Notes: generated by a model not told the origin, from the sequence alone. Positions 24,249 to 36,003 are shown, numbered from the stretch's first letter. The stretch: 64,000 nt of DNA from Calocera cornea HHB12733 (GCA_001632435.1 KV423987.1:85240-149239); one strand, 5' to 3'. Translations and numbers: made by a program.

Positions 24249-25940
24249 CTATTTCCAGGCGGGAACGAGCGCCCCAGCGACGAGCGTAGTATCGGTCCAG
24301 ACGCCGGAGGTGTTGGTGGGCACCATGGAGAGGACGTACGAGGGGTCGAAGGAGCCGGCAGCCCAGCCAGTCCAGCCCAGATATACGTCCGAGTTGGTGT
24401 TCAGGTACGCGAGCTGGGTCGCGATGTACGAGATGCAGCCAGCATCGTTTCCTCCGCCGAACTCGGAGTTGATCGCCTGGCGGCCGTTGGAGCGGAGCCA
24501 GTCCGCGAGGGGTCCGAACGCGGTGGAGATGTTGTCAGTTACGCAAGTGGCGGAAGTGCCGGAGTTGTCGGAGTCCGAGTACTTGTGCACGTCGAAGATC
24601 AGGTTGGTCTTGGTGCCGTCCGGGTTCTTGACGTTCAGGAGGGCAGCGCCGGAGCCGTCGGACCAGATGGTGGCGGCAGAGGTGTAGTCGTTACCGGGCA
24701 GCAGGATGTACTGCGTGGTGGCACCGGCATTGCGGATGGCAGTGACGGACGCCTGGACGGTGTTGGCCCAGGTGGTGACGTTAGGGAGATCGTGAGGCTC
24801 GTTCATACTGTTACAAGTTAGACATGGAGCGGGACGGGTGTGGTGGGGTGACGTACATGCCGAAGATGACGTTGGTCGTGGACTTGTAGTAGGTTGCTAG
24901 GGAAGTCCAGAGAGCAGCGAGGTCAGAGTCAGGGGGGCCACCTTGGCCAATGATCTCGCCGTTCCAGCGAGCGTAGCTACAAGGAGATTCAGCGTCATTT
25001 CAAGCCCAAATGGCCAGAGCTCAACTTGTGGATATCGATGATGCAGTGAGCACCGAGACCAAGGCAGTCCTGGACGAGGGTATCGTACTTGGCGAAGTTG
25101 GTCTGGTTGAGGGTCTATTGCCAAATTGTGTGCATGTATAAGGTATGCAAAAGGAAAGTTATAGAGTGCTTACACCTCCAAGGACGTTATTGGTCAGGAA
25201 CTGCCAGCCAACGGGCAGGCGGAACATGTTGAAGGTGTCATCTAATATGCGTATGATTCGATGCCCCTTTGGCATTGGTTCAAGTGGACTTGCCCTTGAC
25301 GAAATGGGTCATCTGGCCGTAGCCATCGGGGCCGTAGTACTGGGTGAGAGGCGGGTACGCGCCAGCAGCAGTGCAGTCGCCCTGTCGACTCGATCGTTAG
25401 CTCCATTTTTGCTAGTGTTCAGGGTACGCACCGAAGTATCACAACCGAAGTCGAAGCCGGAGATGTTGATACCGGCGAACTTAACCTTGCCGGAGCCAGC
25501 CGCAGGGGTGGTCGTCGACGCGTAGCCAGATGCAGTGCTGGTAGCAGTTCCAGTGCCTTTAGTTGAAGAACTAGAGTGAGCAGAGCTCGTGGTAGAATGC
25601 GTGCTCGTAGTCCCACCAGCAGCTCCAGACGGCAAGCATTGCCTGGAAGTCGATTAGTGCCAGCTGGATACATGTGCTCAATTGCACTTACGAATAGTAC
25701 GCGTTAGAGTACGTGCAGGTATAGCCCGACACGCAGGTCGTGGCGCCGCTAGTCCGCGTCAATATGAGATAATATGATGCACATATTCGCTCACGTGAAG
25801 CCGCTGTCGAACCGTCAGTATAATCCCAACAAGCACATCGAGAGTACTTACGTGCCACCACACTGTGCGTAAGCAGCAGCTTGCGCGTAAGCGCCGGAGC
25901 AGAGCGACAGAAGAGCGGCGGCGGAGAAGAAGTACTTCAT
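24249..25940 (-). CDS. secreted endoglucanase, CBM1 plus GH5
   Basis: Nine exons: 25940-25852, 25803-25795, 25748-25692, 25642-25432, 25381-25294, 25241-25174, 25114-25026, 24976-24857 and 24807-24249, giving 429 aa. Order: signal peptide MKYFFSAAALLSLCSGAYAQ, a cellulose-binding CBM1 (QCGGTGFTGATTC to YYSQCLP), a Ser/Thr/Gly linker of about 50 residues, then a GH5 subfamily 5-like catalytic domain that cuts beta-1,4-glucan in cellulose. The acid/base Glu is in GIMNEPHD (about residue 247) and the nucleophile in INSEFGGGN (about residue 359). Other family marks are FNMFRLPVGWQFL and CIIDIHNYARWNG. Exon 2 is only 9 bases and encodes the GFT turn of the CBM1. Intron 5 starts with GC instead of GT (GCAAGT, the usual GC-donor form). 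A TATA box stands about 70 bp upstream. Confidence 0.95.
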
Positions 25941-26007
25941 GGTGATGATCACTTAAGACTTGCAAGTCCGATTTGACCTGCCATTCTAACCACATTGTCT
26001 AGCTGGG

Positions 26008-26014
26008 TTTTATA
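26008..26014 (-). promoter_or_regulatory. TATA box of the endoglucanase gene
   Basis: On the minus strand the sequence reads TATAAAA, 68 bp upstream of the endoglucanase ATG. Position and sequence fit a strong, regulated fungal promoter. Confidence 0.7.
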
Positions 26015-29000
26015 CCTTGTCAATAACCGCAAGGCCGACATATACAGTCGTCGACAAGTAGAAGTTGGACCAAACAGGCAGGACGGTATATCCGTAAACG
26101 TGGGTACCGCACGGCAGGATGTCGGGAAAATCCCCAGCTGGGACGGGCACAATGAGATATCACCGCCGGCAGAAGGTGGCCGCCCAGCATTCAAGACCTG
26201 TTCCCCAGGTCAGTTGGGCTGACGGCTCATACACATGACGCACCTATGAATAGCCAGGCGCTTGATCATACCCCGCGTATTCACGTGGAACATGGTCCCG
26301 ACTTGCTGGCACGTACCGAGCTGTCGAGACAGGGGCGGATGAGCACGGAAAAACGGCCTGTTCAAGAAGAACAGGAGAGCCGCGGCCATCATGAAGTCAT
26401 TGGACCCTGATCCAGGAGAAGAAACGTGCTTGCCGCCTTTCCAATTGCTCGGAACAGGCAAACACGGGCTCCAAAGCAAGTGAACAGAGCACGTGTACAA
26501 GGTACGCGAGAGGAAGACAGCCTGGCTGAGCATCAAAGAAGTATTACTGAGGAGGAAGAGTGCGTACGTACAGCTCCCGTCCTTCCACACTGCCCGATGT
26601 CCGAGGATAACGCAGAGTGATCGGCCATTGCCATTCATCAGGGGGCAATAGCCGGCGATCGGAGGACCTCGCGGTCCAATGACCACCTTTGTTGCCTCTC
26701 TTTGTCACCAGTTTTCTTTTCCATTGGTTTTCCAGAGCAGGAAATGGCAAGAGCCAGCCGATCGTGATTGAATCTGCAAGCGCCGAATGCCAAGTGAATG
26801 GGACGATATGTTCTTAACATTCATCCAGAACGTGCTGCCAGTGCACGAGAAGTTAAGAAAGGTCTAAAGGAGTGGGTGTGGAGAGCACATACCCTAGAAG
26901 CTAGTTCTGTCGCGCTTTACCACAGCGCTCCTTGCTCCCTGAACCCCACCCATATCGAGATCGCAGAGACTCAGGGCGGCCGGAGGAGGCGCATACTTCG
27001 GGATCTTGCTCAAAGCGGCAAGCCCTGGGTTCCTCAGGTCCACACTTCCTAAGCGAAAAAATCACGGCGGGGTCATCAAATTACCGGCGGCTGGGAAAGT
27101 TCGTCCATATTCTGCCCTGGAAAAACATGTCGTCTGACCTGGAAGGCCGAGGCGTTCGTCGTTCGTCATAACAATGGTGCGAGGCACGGCGAGCGGGCGA
27201 CCACGAGGGCATCTCGCGCGCCCGGATTTGAGGCGGGCGTCCCAGGGCCACGGGGCCGACAATGGCCGAACTGGGGGCGTGGAAAGGTGCATTGTGATTG
27301 AGACCAGATAGTGGGACGAAGGGTTGCGGAGGTTCCCCACCGCGTGCTGCCTGGTTTTGCCGAGCTTATCCCACAGAAGGGCAAGAATGGCGGTAGCGCT
27401 GTCCAGAATTGCGGTGGTTCCAATACTGGTGCGCAGCAGGCCTACTTCGCCTTTAGCCACGAATCACAGCGACTGCGGACGCCTCCTGAAGACATCGTGC
27501 TACAGGCTGCCGCCGCGTACCACTCAGTGAAGGGACCTTGCCAGGGAAGTCGCTGGGACTGCTCGGACGTCAGATAGCCTGCACTAGGCATACAGGGTTC
27601 ATCAAACGCGGTGGACGTACGAAGTGGGCAGAGAGATTCTTCAATTCGTATTCCACCGATGTTGTCCCAGGAACGCTCGGGCTCAGCCGTGGTGGGAAGG
27701 TGCTGAAAGAAGGCATGGCGCCGTCGTGGGCTGTATGTATCCTGCGGACAGAATCGGATACTGGTCAGAGGAGCGGTAGAACTTGGGAGTCGGATCTTGG
27801 GCTGCCCGCATTCCCGAGACTTGGGCGTTGGTAGGAGGTTGGGAGAACGGGGAATGAAGTGCGCAGCCCCTCAAGGTGCAGGTGATCTGGAGCTGGCCGT
27901 AGAGCACGGTCAGGCTTGCCTCGCCAACGGCAAGCAGCCACCAACACAGCGGGACTCACGTGCGGGTCCTGAGGGCAGGACACCGACAACTTTCAATTCG
28001 CTCGGATTCTAGACCATCGTCCACATTCCGGCGAGGTTGTTCCGCCCCACCACGCTGCCGCCCCGGAAAACTCGATCCAGCAGCTGTCGACAATTCATTA
28101 GACCTCCTTCAATCGGGGTATCGATCAAGCCTGATCTGCAGGCGCTTACCGAGTTAGGTTGCCCGGTCATTTCGCAACACGCTGCCAAGCGGAGCTGGAT
28201 GGCGCCCGCGCTCGTTCGCTCATTCGCTGTATTGGTGGGTAAAGCGGGCAACATCTTTGGTTTGCGCGAAGTTGCCCCGCAGGCGGCAGTTCCTCTCCTG
28301 GAAGGAGCAACCCCCGCTTGGGGAGTCAGTTTCGCCGTTCAGGGAGACAGACGTGGTACTGGGTTTGTCCTGCTTGGTGTCCTGGCCGTTCACTCCGGAG
28401 GACGATGTAGAGCTGGACAGCGGGAGCGGCGAAAAGGCGCATCTATTCCATATATGCGTCTGTCAGCGGGAAAGTGTGTACATGCGGCTGTTGCCCCATG
28501 AAGCGAGGGGTGGTCCGACTTGCGCTCTGCTTCAGATGCGCGGATCGAGGTCGTTACCCTAGCGGCATAGAAACCGTGAGCCGGCTGACGCCGTGGGCGA
28601 AGCAGTCAACATATCGTCTAGGAGAATCACAGCTATGAAGAACGCGTGTCGGCATTACAGTACAATGGATGTCGGTGGTCGCGGAGGAACGGCGCACGCG
28701 CAAACACGCGACGCGCCGTTGCACGCGACCTGCTTAGTCAGCCTTACAACTCGCGCGACGAGCGGAGGCTTTTGCCGCTGTCCCTCCGAGTCGATGTGGC
28801 CGCCCATCACACCGCGCACACAGTCCAGTCACTGGCGACCACCTCGCAGCGCAATACCTCCCACCCAGACCATCTCTCGCTCTCTTAGAAAGGCAACTGC
28901 GTTGTCTCACTGAGTAGCAAGAGTGTGCGGGATAGGGGCAGAAGCGCACGCTTGGAGCGTTTGATCGCCCGTCGATCGACAGCGCGAACCCGGTGACTCG

Positions 29001-29180
29001 CCTCGTGGTGGTCAAACAAAAGCACACGCCGCGCACGCAAACAATCACCGCACACCGTTTCTTCCTCACCCCGCCCCGCTCCACCCTCCCCCTCTTCCCC
29101 CCTTCTTCCGATACCACCACCATCTCCTTCCTTCTCTACAGGTCACCCTCCGACGAAGACAATAATCGCCGACGACAACG
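26015..29180. other. 3.2-kb gene-poor region
   Basis: I find no gene that can be supported between the endoglucanase and the coiled-coil gene. Several frames of 70-160 codons exist on both strands but none shows family motifs, splice support or codon bias. Just before 29,181 there is a pyrimidine-rich leader (about 29,060-29,150) typical of a fungal core promoter. Confidence 0.5.
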
Positions 29181-31364
29181 ATGGTGCTCTTCTCCGCTCG
29201 CTCAGAGGTGCTCGACGCGCTCTCCCCGCCTCCCTCCCACTACCCAGCAACCACCCTCAACCAACCCAACGCACAACAGCAGCGCCCCCTCGCGCCAACC
29301 CCCCGACGTAAGCGCCCCGCGCCCCAGGCCTCCCCACCCCCCATGGACGGCATCTCCGACTCGGAGACCCGCGCCGGTGCAGCCATGCGCCAGCGACGGG
29401 CCGAGTTTGATGTGCACGTCGGCCGCGCGTGGGCCCGTGCGCAGACGGACCGTGCGAGGGAACCCTCTCCCAACAGGGAGGGCAGGAGGAAGCACAGGGT
29501 TGTCGTGGAGATCGAGACCGACTCGGAAGAGGAGCGCCGCGCTGCGTCCAGGCTTGCGGACGAATACTTGCACTCTGATGGGGTGTACGATGCGGATCCG
29601 TATGGCGAGCGCGTGGACAACGAGGAGGAAGACGAAGACGAAGAAGAGGAGGTTGTACCCCTTCCCGACCAGACCGGCAACCGCCAGTTCCCGATCGAGC
29701 TCTCCCCCGAGCCAGACGACGCTGCACATTTGGAGCAGTACAAGCGCGCGAAGGAGTTTGAGCGTGAGGCCGAGCGGCGCAAAGCTGCGTTGCGAGCGAA
29801 GCGCGCGAAAGAAGAGGAGCGAGAGGAGGAGAAGGAGGATCTGCGCGCGAGGCGCACGCCCGGTCGGGCCGCCCGCGAACTGAAGGAGCAAGAGCAGCTC
29901 GTCGCCGAAGCCCTGCAGGCACTCAGCACCAAGTGGAGCGTCGCGGAGGAGACGATAAGACAGCGCGCCGAGGAAGCCCAGGCCGGGCCGAGCACGACCA
30001 AAGGCCAAGCGTTCAACCGGCCCAGAGGGGCGAGGAAGGAGGAGCAGGAGGAGGGCTGGCAGTGGCGTGGGAACGAGTTTGCCCAAGCAACCGAGCGCAT
30101 CCGTAGGCAGGCGGAGGCGGCGCGCGCTGCGGCTGAGGCTGAGCTGGGCGGAGAGCGCAGGCGCACCACCACCCCGCACGCGCGCGACGACAGCCCCGAC
30201 GTCGAGATCGTCGAGCCTCTTCCGGACCTGGCAAAGCTGCAGCGGATCCGGGCGCAGTTTCAGGCTACGGAGCGGCAGGAGGCGAACAAGCGGAAGGCGG
30301 CCGAGGACCGCGCACGCAGGAAGAGGGAGGCTGACGAGGCGCGTTACCAAAAGGATGTGGAAGAGGGGCGCGCGAGGCTGGAGCAGTCGAGGAGGCAGCG
30401 AGAGCTCGAGGAGCGCGCGAGGAGGCAGCGGGAGGAGGCGGCGCGCCAGGTGAGGGAGGAGCGGGAGCGACGGCTCAGGGAGCAGAGGCGGGAGTTCGAG
30501 AAGCAGCTCGAGGAGGCGGCGAGGGAGTTAAGGAAGGCTGAGGAGGCGGAGAGGGCGGAGAGGGAGGGGAGGAGGCGCGCTGAGGAGCGCGTAAGGCGGG
30601 AGCAGGAGGAGAGGGAGCGCCTCAAGCACGAGCAGGAGACGAGGGAGCGGGAGGAGCGGGAGCGCCGTCGCCGCGAACAGGAACGGCACACCGACCGCAT
30701 GCGCCGGGAACAGCAACGCCAGCAGCAGCAACAGCAGCAGCAGCAGCAGCGCCGAAAAGGCGCTCGCACCATGTTCGACGATGACGAGTTCGACCCCTTC
30801 GCTGGTTTTGCCCGCGGCTTTCCCGGATTCGGCAACTTCGGCGAAGGCTTCACCTTCGAGCAGTTCGCGGATCCCTTCGGAGGCACGTACACCCGTGCGG
30901 GATTCCACGCCACGCCCCCACCGGGCGCTGCCTCCGGCTCTGGCAGAGCGAACGGGAGCACCCCGCTCCGCGCTACGAAGCCGAGGCCGAAGCTCAACTA
31001 CAACCCGGCTCCGGAGGACGTCGCCGCCGCATGGACGGCGTACGAGCAGCGCTGGGCAGGCCTTGGCTCCCTCCCAGACAGCCCCGAATGGACCTTCTCT
31101 ACCATCCCCTGGCCCGTCACCTACCCCATCTCCAATCCCCAGGCGCTCGAGCCGCTCACCGTGCGGAGGTTCCTGCTCGCGACGGTGCACAGCCAGGGCA
31201 AGAGCAAGAAGGAGCGCGTGAGGGCGGCGATGCTCCGGTGGCACCCGGACAAGTTCTGCCCCAAGTGGCTTGGTAAGGTGCGCGAGAGCGACAGAGACGC
31301 GGTCAAAGAAGGCGTGAACGCTGTCTCGAGAATCTTGGGCGATCTGCAGGCGGAGTGCGCGTGA
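29181..31364 (+). CDS. long coiled-coil protein with HPD-type C-terminus (NFKBIL1-like)
   Basis: A single exon of 727 aa starting at the first ATG after a pyrimidine-rich leader. Residues 1-120 are disordered and acidic towards 130-160. Residues 180-530 form an almost continuous Arg/Glu/Lys/Ala coiled coil that ends in a Gln run of about 10. A Phe/Gly-rich stretch follows (FDDDEFDPFAGFARGF region). The last 90 residues contain FSTIPWPVTYP, then LTVRRFLLATVHSQGKSKKE and AAMLRWHPDKFCPKWLGKV. The WHPDKF core recalls the HPD of J-domains and the C-terminus of NFKBIL1-like proteins. It lacks the rest of a canonical J-domain by eye. Function unknown; a nuclear or cytoplasmic scaffold would fit the composition. 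Confidence 0.8.
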   Translation: MVLFSARSEVLDALSPPPSHYPATTLNQPNAQQQRPLAPTPRRKRPAPQASPPPMDGISDSETRAGAAMRQRRAEFDVHVGRAWARAQTDRAREPSPNREGRRKHRVVVEIETDSEEERRAASRLADEYLHSDGVYDADPYGERVDNEEEDEDEEEEVVPLPDQTGNRQFPIELSPEPDDAAHLEQYKRAKEFEREAERRKAALRAKRAKEEEREEEKEDLRARRTPGRAARELKEQEQLVAEALQALSTKWSVAEETIRQRAEEAQAGPSTTKGQAFNRPRGARKEEQEEGWQWRGNEFAQATERIRRQAEAARAAAEAELGGERRRTTTPHARDDSPDVEIVEPLPDLAKLQRIRAQFQATERQEANKRKAAEDRARRKREADEARYQKDVEEGRARLEQSRRQRELEERARRQREEAARQVREERERRLREQRREFEKQLEEAARELRKAEEAERAEREGRRRAEERVRREQEERERLKHEQETREREERERRRREQERHTDRMRREQQRQQQQQQQQQQRRKGARTMFDDDEFDPFAGFARGFPGFGNFGEGFTFEQFADPFGGTYTRAGFHATPPPGAASGSGRANGSTPLRATKPRPKLNYNPAPEDVAAAWTAYEQRWAGLGSLPDSPEWTFSTIPWPVTYPISNPQALEPLTVRRFLLATVHSQGKSKKERVRAAMLRWHPDKFCPKWLGKVRESDRDAVKEGVNAVSRILGDLQAECA

Positions 31365-31666
31365 ACCGAAGCCTGCAGAATTTGAAATTGCGTGTCTCTT
31401 TTTTCAGTTTACAAATTGTCATGCGACTCTCTGCATTGTTCCTTTACTTCTTCCCGTCTCATCAATAGTCAATACGTAGATCCCCGCAACTATCATCGAA
31501 TAGCCCGCAATGCATTGTACTGTACATTCAACAGCTGTGATCCATTTCAAGAGAAATTCAAACGCGTTTCCATTGCGGTATTGTTACAGATGCAAGATTC
31601 CGAATCCTACAGGTATGCACAACTACATTATGTTCCGTCTCCCCCTCCTTATCGTCCACTCCGTGC
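31365..31666. other. convergent intergenic
   Basis: About 0.3 kb, AT-richer than its surroundings, between convergent stops. It probably holds both 3' ends and polyadenylation signals; nothing else seen. Confidence 0.5.
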
Positions 31667-33389
31667 TCAGTATATGGCGAATATTCTCGGCTCTTTCTTA
31701 AACCTTGCGTAGAGGATGATGAATGCCCCAATAACTGCGGATAGACCGCTGAAACTGATAGCCGCGTGCCAGTTGCCTCCTGATCCGGAGAAGATTGCCC
31801 CAACTAGCGGCGAGCCCGCAGCGTTGCCTATGCACCCCGGGTCAGCAAATTCTTGGAATAGGAGATCTTAAGGAACCCACCAGGCATGTTAAACATCATA
31901 AGGATGCCGCTTAGTGTGGCGAGGTTTTTGACACCAAACAGCTTGCCGCCAATGACACTTGTCATGCTCAAGAACGCGGCGCCCGAGAACCCAACCAGGA
32001 TGGAGAAGACGATTATTGTGGCGAAGCTGTTGGCGAAATTCCACAGCAGGAGTTGCATGAGTCCGCTGAACAGAACGGCCCCAAAGAACGCGTTGACCAC
32101 TCCGATCCTGTCGGCCAGCGAGCCGATTGCTGTTCGCCCAGCCGCGGCGGAGAAGTTCATTACGGCGGCCGGGACGACGTACAAGGACGGACTGAGGTTG
32201 GGGAGTTTGTCCATAGTATACAGCTGAATGTAGAAGTACGGCGGAAGATACCCGAAGACGGTGAAGAACACCGCGAGAGCCACCGACCAGAAGATGGGCT
32301 TGCGAAACAAGGCTGTATCGAACCACACAATCTTAGTTTTTGTGTAGCATGCACTGAGCGGGTGCGGTCGGTTTTTCAGCATGAATACCGCACAGGTCAT
32401 GAGGAATAGGTGGTAGAAGGCGAAGAAGATCAGGGTGTAACGCAGGCCGATGCGGCCCAGCATTTGTTGTGCTATGAGAGAGCCCGCGCCGCCGCCGAAA
32501 GAACTTCCGGCAATGACAATTCCGGTCGCTAGACCACGCTTCTTGCGGAACCACTGTGATGGGAAAGCCATTGCCACTGGCAGGATCAAGCCAATGCAAA
32601 GACCTTGGAGAATGCCCTGCATAGATTTACGATCAATAACTGAGGGGGCGAAGAACCGAAAGACTCCTACCTGGGTCATGAAGAACTGCCACAGCTCCGT
32701 CGAGAACGCAGCAGTCAGCATGGCAGTGAAAGCCGTTACGCAGCCAGCGATGATGAATTGGCGGTACCCGCTACGAATGGACTAGTCAGCACACGTCCGA
32801 GCTGTATGTTGTGCAATGACACTTACTACCGGTCGGCCAGCTTGCCCACCACAAACGCTGTGGGCGTCATGACCAAGCCTGAAACACTCCCTAGAAGAGA
32901 AAGCACCGAGTCTTCTGCGTCGGGGAAGAGGTGTTCCTTGTAGTACGCTTGGAATACACCCCATGCTAATGGCCATCCGAGAGTAACTAGATGGAGCAGG
33001 TTCAGCCATCTCCTCCATACTTACTCATAGAAAGGCGTACCAGCAGCAATAATCGTACAGCCAGCAACAACCCACCAACCTCTGCCTCCCTCCGGATAGG
33101 TCCACTCAACGTCGTCCTCGTTCAAGTCGACCGCTTCCGCGCCAAAAAGATCCGCCGGCACGCGAGCCTCGAGGTCCTTGTCTCCTCCATCCTCGTCCGG
33201 GCTTTGAGAGGTGGGGTCATAAGACAGCTTCTCGTCTATTGGCGGAAGGTCAAGCGAAGGTGGGCTCGAGGACTTTGGCTTTTCCGGATTGGTACCCGCT
33301 GCTGCGACGAGGGACGGGAGGTCGACGGCTGTGGCGTTCGGGGACACCATGTTGCTCTCGTCAACTTGCGTGCATCCAGGTGTACTCAT
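31667..33389 (-). CDS. monocarboxylate-type MFS transporter 2
   Basis: Five exons: 33389-33041, 32986-32830, 32770-32671, 32616-31881 and 31827-31667, giving 500 aa. It is a paralogue of the genes at 4.8-6.5 and 34.3-35.9 kb, with the same acidic N-terminal tail, WTYPEGGRGWWVVAGCTIIAAG, VTLGWPLAWGVFQAYYKEH, WFRKKRGLATGIVIAGSSFG and the C-terminal FKKEPRIFAIY. The first three introns sit at the same codons and phases as in copy 1, and exons 2 and 3 are the same lengths (157 and 100 bp). It lacks copy 1's intron in SFG|G and has an extra one in NMPG|N near the C-terminus. Role as for copy 1: proton-linked or facilitated uptake of an unidentified solute. Confidence 0.92.
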
Positions 33390-34273
33390 CGTCCTTCAGG
33401 ACCGCACGCAGACCACGGGGAGAGGAGGGGAGGGAGAGCGGGCACGGGTGCCGTTTCCCACTCCATCCCGGCAAACAACAGTGATATATGAGGACCCACC
33501 CGAGCTCTGGCTGGGCATCGATCGGGCCACGTTGCGCAAACAGTCCAGGCCGTCATGTTTCCCTCCTGCCATTGGTCAACCCGGCATCCGGCCAATCATG
33601 GCATCCCCTCCTGGGGAAAGGGCGGCCCCGGCGAGGCGAGGGGCCGCCTGATTCGGAGCGTCGGCGTTCGGCACGGGCGCTCAGAACTCGTGCCGAACGG
33701 TTTTTGCCCGCCGGGCGGATGGAGGCAGGGCAGGTGGGCGGAGAGGGCCCTGGCATGGCCGACGCGTCCGACAATCACGTCACGCGGAGGCGCGGCCCGC
33801 CATTACGGCGAGGCCTTGTCGGGTCACGGCGCGGAATATATAAGGCTAGCCCGGCCGGCGATTGGAAGGTGGTGTGCACCGTGCAGAGCGGGAAGCGGCA
33901 TTGTATACCAGTGGATTGCTTCTCGATGATCGATGATCAGCCAGGTTGGGGCAGCAGCCATCTGTGGCGCACTCCATAGCCGGCGCTTGACTGCAGCTCG
34001 AATGCCGCTTTAACAAAGAGGGCAATCTCGGATCTTTCCGAGAACAAGGAAACGAGGAAGGTAAGAGGCCACTCCGTCACGGGCAAGCTCCAGAAGCAAT
34101 TCATCGGTTATCGACTTCTATCGCTCGGCATCGCGTATGGCATCGTTTCGTCTACATGATGGGGTCGCCCTCTATGGGGCTTCGTCCGGCTATTACAATT
34201 AGGCAGTTCGCGTGTAAGATATCGTGAGTGTATGCATGAAGGAAGATGAGGCCGAGTGAGATCGTCCGAATGT
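33390..34273. other. spacer between tandem MFS genes
   Basis: About 0.9 kb that must contain the promoter of MFS 2. A TATA-like TATATAAGG also sits on the plus strand near 33,837-33,845, facing away from any recognised gene. No coding frame with family features was found. Confidence 0.5.
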
Positions 34274-35925
34274 CTAATATACAGCGAAGATCCGCTTCTC
34301 CTTAGCGAGCCTCGCGGGGACCATGATGAACGCGCCGACGACGCAGCAGAGTCCGCTGAAGCAGATTGGGGCGTGCCAATTGTTACCGCTGGCAGCGAGG
34401 ATTGCACCCACAAGTGGTGACCCGCCCGCCTGGCCGGGCATGTTGAATAGCATCAGGATGCCGCTAAGTGCGGCGAGGTTGCGGACGCCGAAGAGCTTTG
34501 CACCCAGGACGCTGACCAGGGAGATAAACGCCGCTCCGAAGAAACCGCAGGCGATCGAGAAGACGATGATGACGCCGAAGGAGTGGGCGAAGTTCCACAG
34601 GAGCAGCTGTACGCAGCCAGCGATGAAGACGGAGCCGATGAACGCGTTCAGGACCCCAATTCGGTCTGCCAGCAGGCCGATCGTGCTCCGACCCAGCGCA
34701 GCAGAAAAGTTCATGACTGCGGCTGGGACAGCGAGGAGGGCGGGATCGAGATTCGGGAGCTGGGAGAGGGTGTACTGCTCGATGTAGAAGTACGGCCCCA
34801 GGTACCCGAAGACCGTCACGAAGATGCTCACTGCGACGGCCCAGAAGAGCGGCGTGCGGAAGAGGGAGGCATCCCACCACTCGATCGGGGCGTGCGTGTA
34901 GCGCGCGCTGCGCGGGTGTGGCCGGTCGCGGATCATGAGCACCGAGGCGGACATGAGCACTGCGTGCAGGAAGGCGTAGGCGAGGAGGGTGTATCGCAGC
35001 CCGAGGTGGGTGAGCAGCTGCTGCGCGACGAGCGAGGCGGCCCCGCCGCCGAAGGAGCTGCCGGCGATGACAATGCCGCTGGTGAGGCCGCGTTTCTTGT
35101 GGAACCATTGCGCTGGGGCGGCCATTGCGACGGGCAGGATGAGCCCGGTGCAGATGCCCTGCAGCAGGCCTTGCGTGAGGAACAGCTGCCAGAGCGTGGT
35201 CGAGAACGCGGCCGTGAGCATTGCGATGAACGCGGTGATGCATCCACAGATGATGAAGAGTCGGTAGCCGCTGCGTTCCGTCAGTTGTCTGACACGGGAA
35301 CGGTTCAAGAAGACACGCACTATCGATCTGCATACTTCCCAACCACGAAAGCGATCGGGTTCATGACCGTCCCCGGGATGCTGCCGAGCACAGAGAGCAC
35401 CGAGTCCGGCACGCCTGGGAAAAGGTGCTCCTTGTAGTAGCTCTGGAACACACCCCACGCAAGACCCCAGCCGAGCGTCACTGTCCTACGCTCAGAAATA
35501 TGGCATATATGCGCAGTGGCAAGGAACGTACCAGCAGCGATGATCGTACACCCAATGACAACCCACCAACCCCGCCCACCCTCCGGATACGTCCAGCCGT
35601 CATCTTCGTCCTCAGCAAGCAAGCCGCTAGTCGCCTCGGCACCCGCAAGCGTGGCAGGTACATGTGCGTCGAGCTCGGCGTCGGTGAGGTTCTTCTCCGT
35701 CGGCGAGGGCACAGTACCGGGAAGGTAGGGCAACGACTTGAGAAGCGTGTCATCGGGCGAGGACGAACCGCATTTCCCGGCCTCGGTGCGTTTCTCGGGG
35801 TCGGAGGCGATGGCGTGCAGCAGCGAGGGGAGGTCGACGGCGGTCACGTCGCGCGAGAGGCTGAGGGTTGGCGTCTCCGCCCCGCCCTCGTGCTCGACCT
35901 GTTCGGTAGGTTCGTCGCCGTGCAT
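34274..35925 (-). CDS. monocarboxylate-type MFS transporter 3
   Basis: Three exons: 35925-35532, 35480-35321 and 35270-34274, giving 516 aa. Same family and topology as copies 1 and 2, head-to-tail with copy 2. It keeps the first two conserved introns but has no intron after FLTQ and no late intron, so it is the intron-poorest copy. At the second intron the donor lies 3 bases further downstream than in the paralogues: the old site reads CG|AT, and the usable GTGCGT adds one Tyr (DRYGYRLF instead of DRGYR). The N-terminal acidic tail is longer (about 130 aa). The ATG at 35925 is the first in frame; the frame continues upstream only through a GTG. A TATATAT lies about 75 bp upstream. Confidence 0.92.
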
Positions 35926-35996
35926 CGCTCGTCCTTTCGTAGCTGCTGTCTCCTCTCCTGAGAGGACCACAGCTGGCCATTCCCTTGAATGGTTGG

Positions 35997-36003
35997 TATA
36001 TAT
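35997..36003 (-). promoter_or_regulatory. TATA box of MFS 3
   Basis: TATATAT about 72 bp upstream of the MFS 3 ATG on the minus strand; position fits a core promoter. Confidence 0.55.

Noticed and set aside
25941..29180. Possible genes at 26210-26686 and 27062-27460 (minus)
   Set aside because: Isolated frames without recognisable domains or introns joining them to anything.
29202..30350. 382-codon frame antisense to the coiled-coil gene
   Set aside because: Leu/Arg-rich mirror of a Glu/Arg/Ala-rich coding strand, without any family motif.
35319..35323. AT-AG intron in MFS transporter 3
   Set aside because: By alignment with the paralogues the donor would be AT, but a GTGCGT donor 3 bases downstream keeps the frame and needs no rare intron class.
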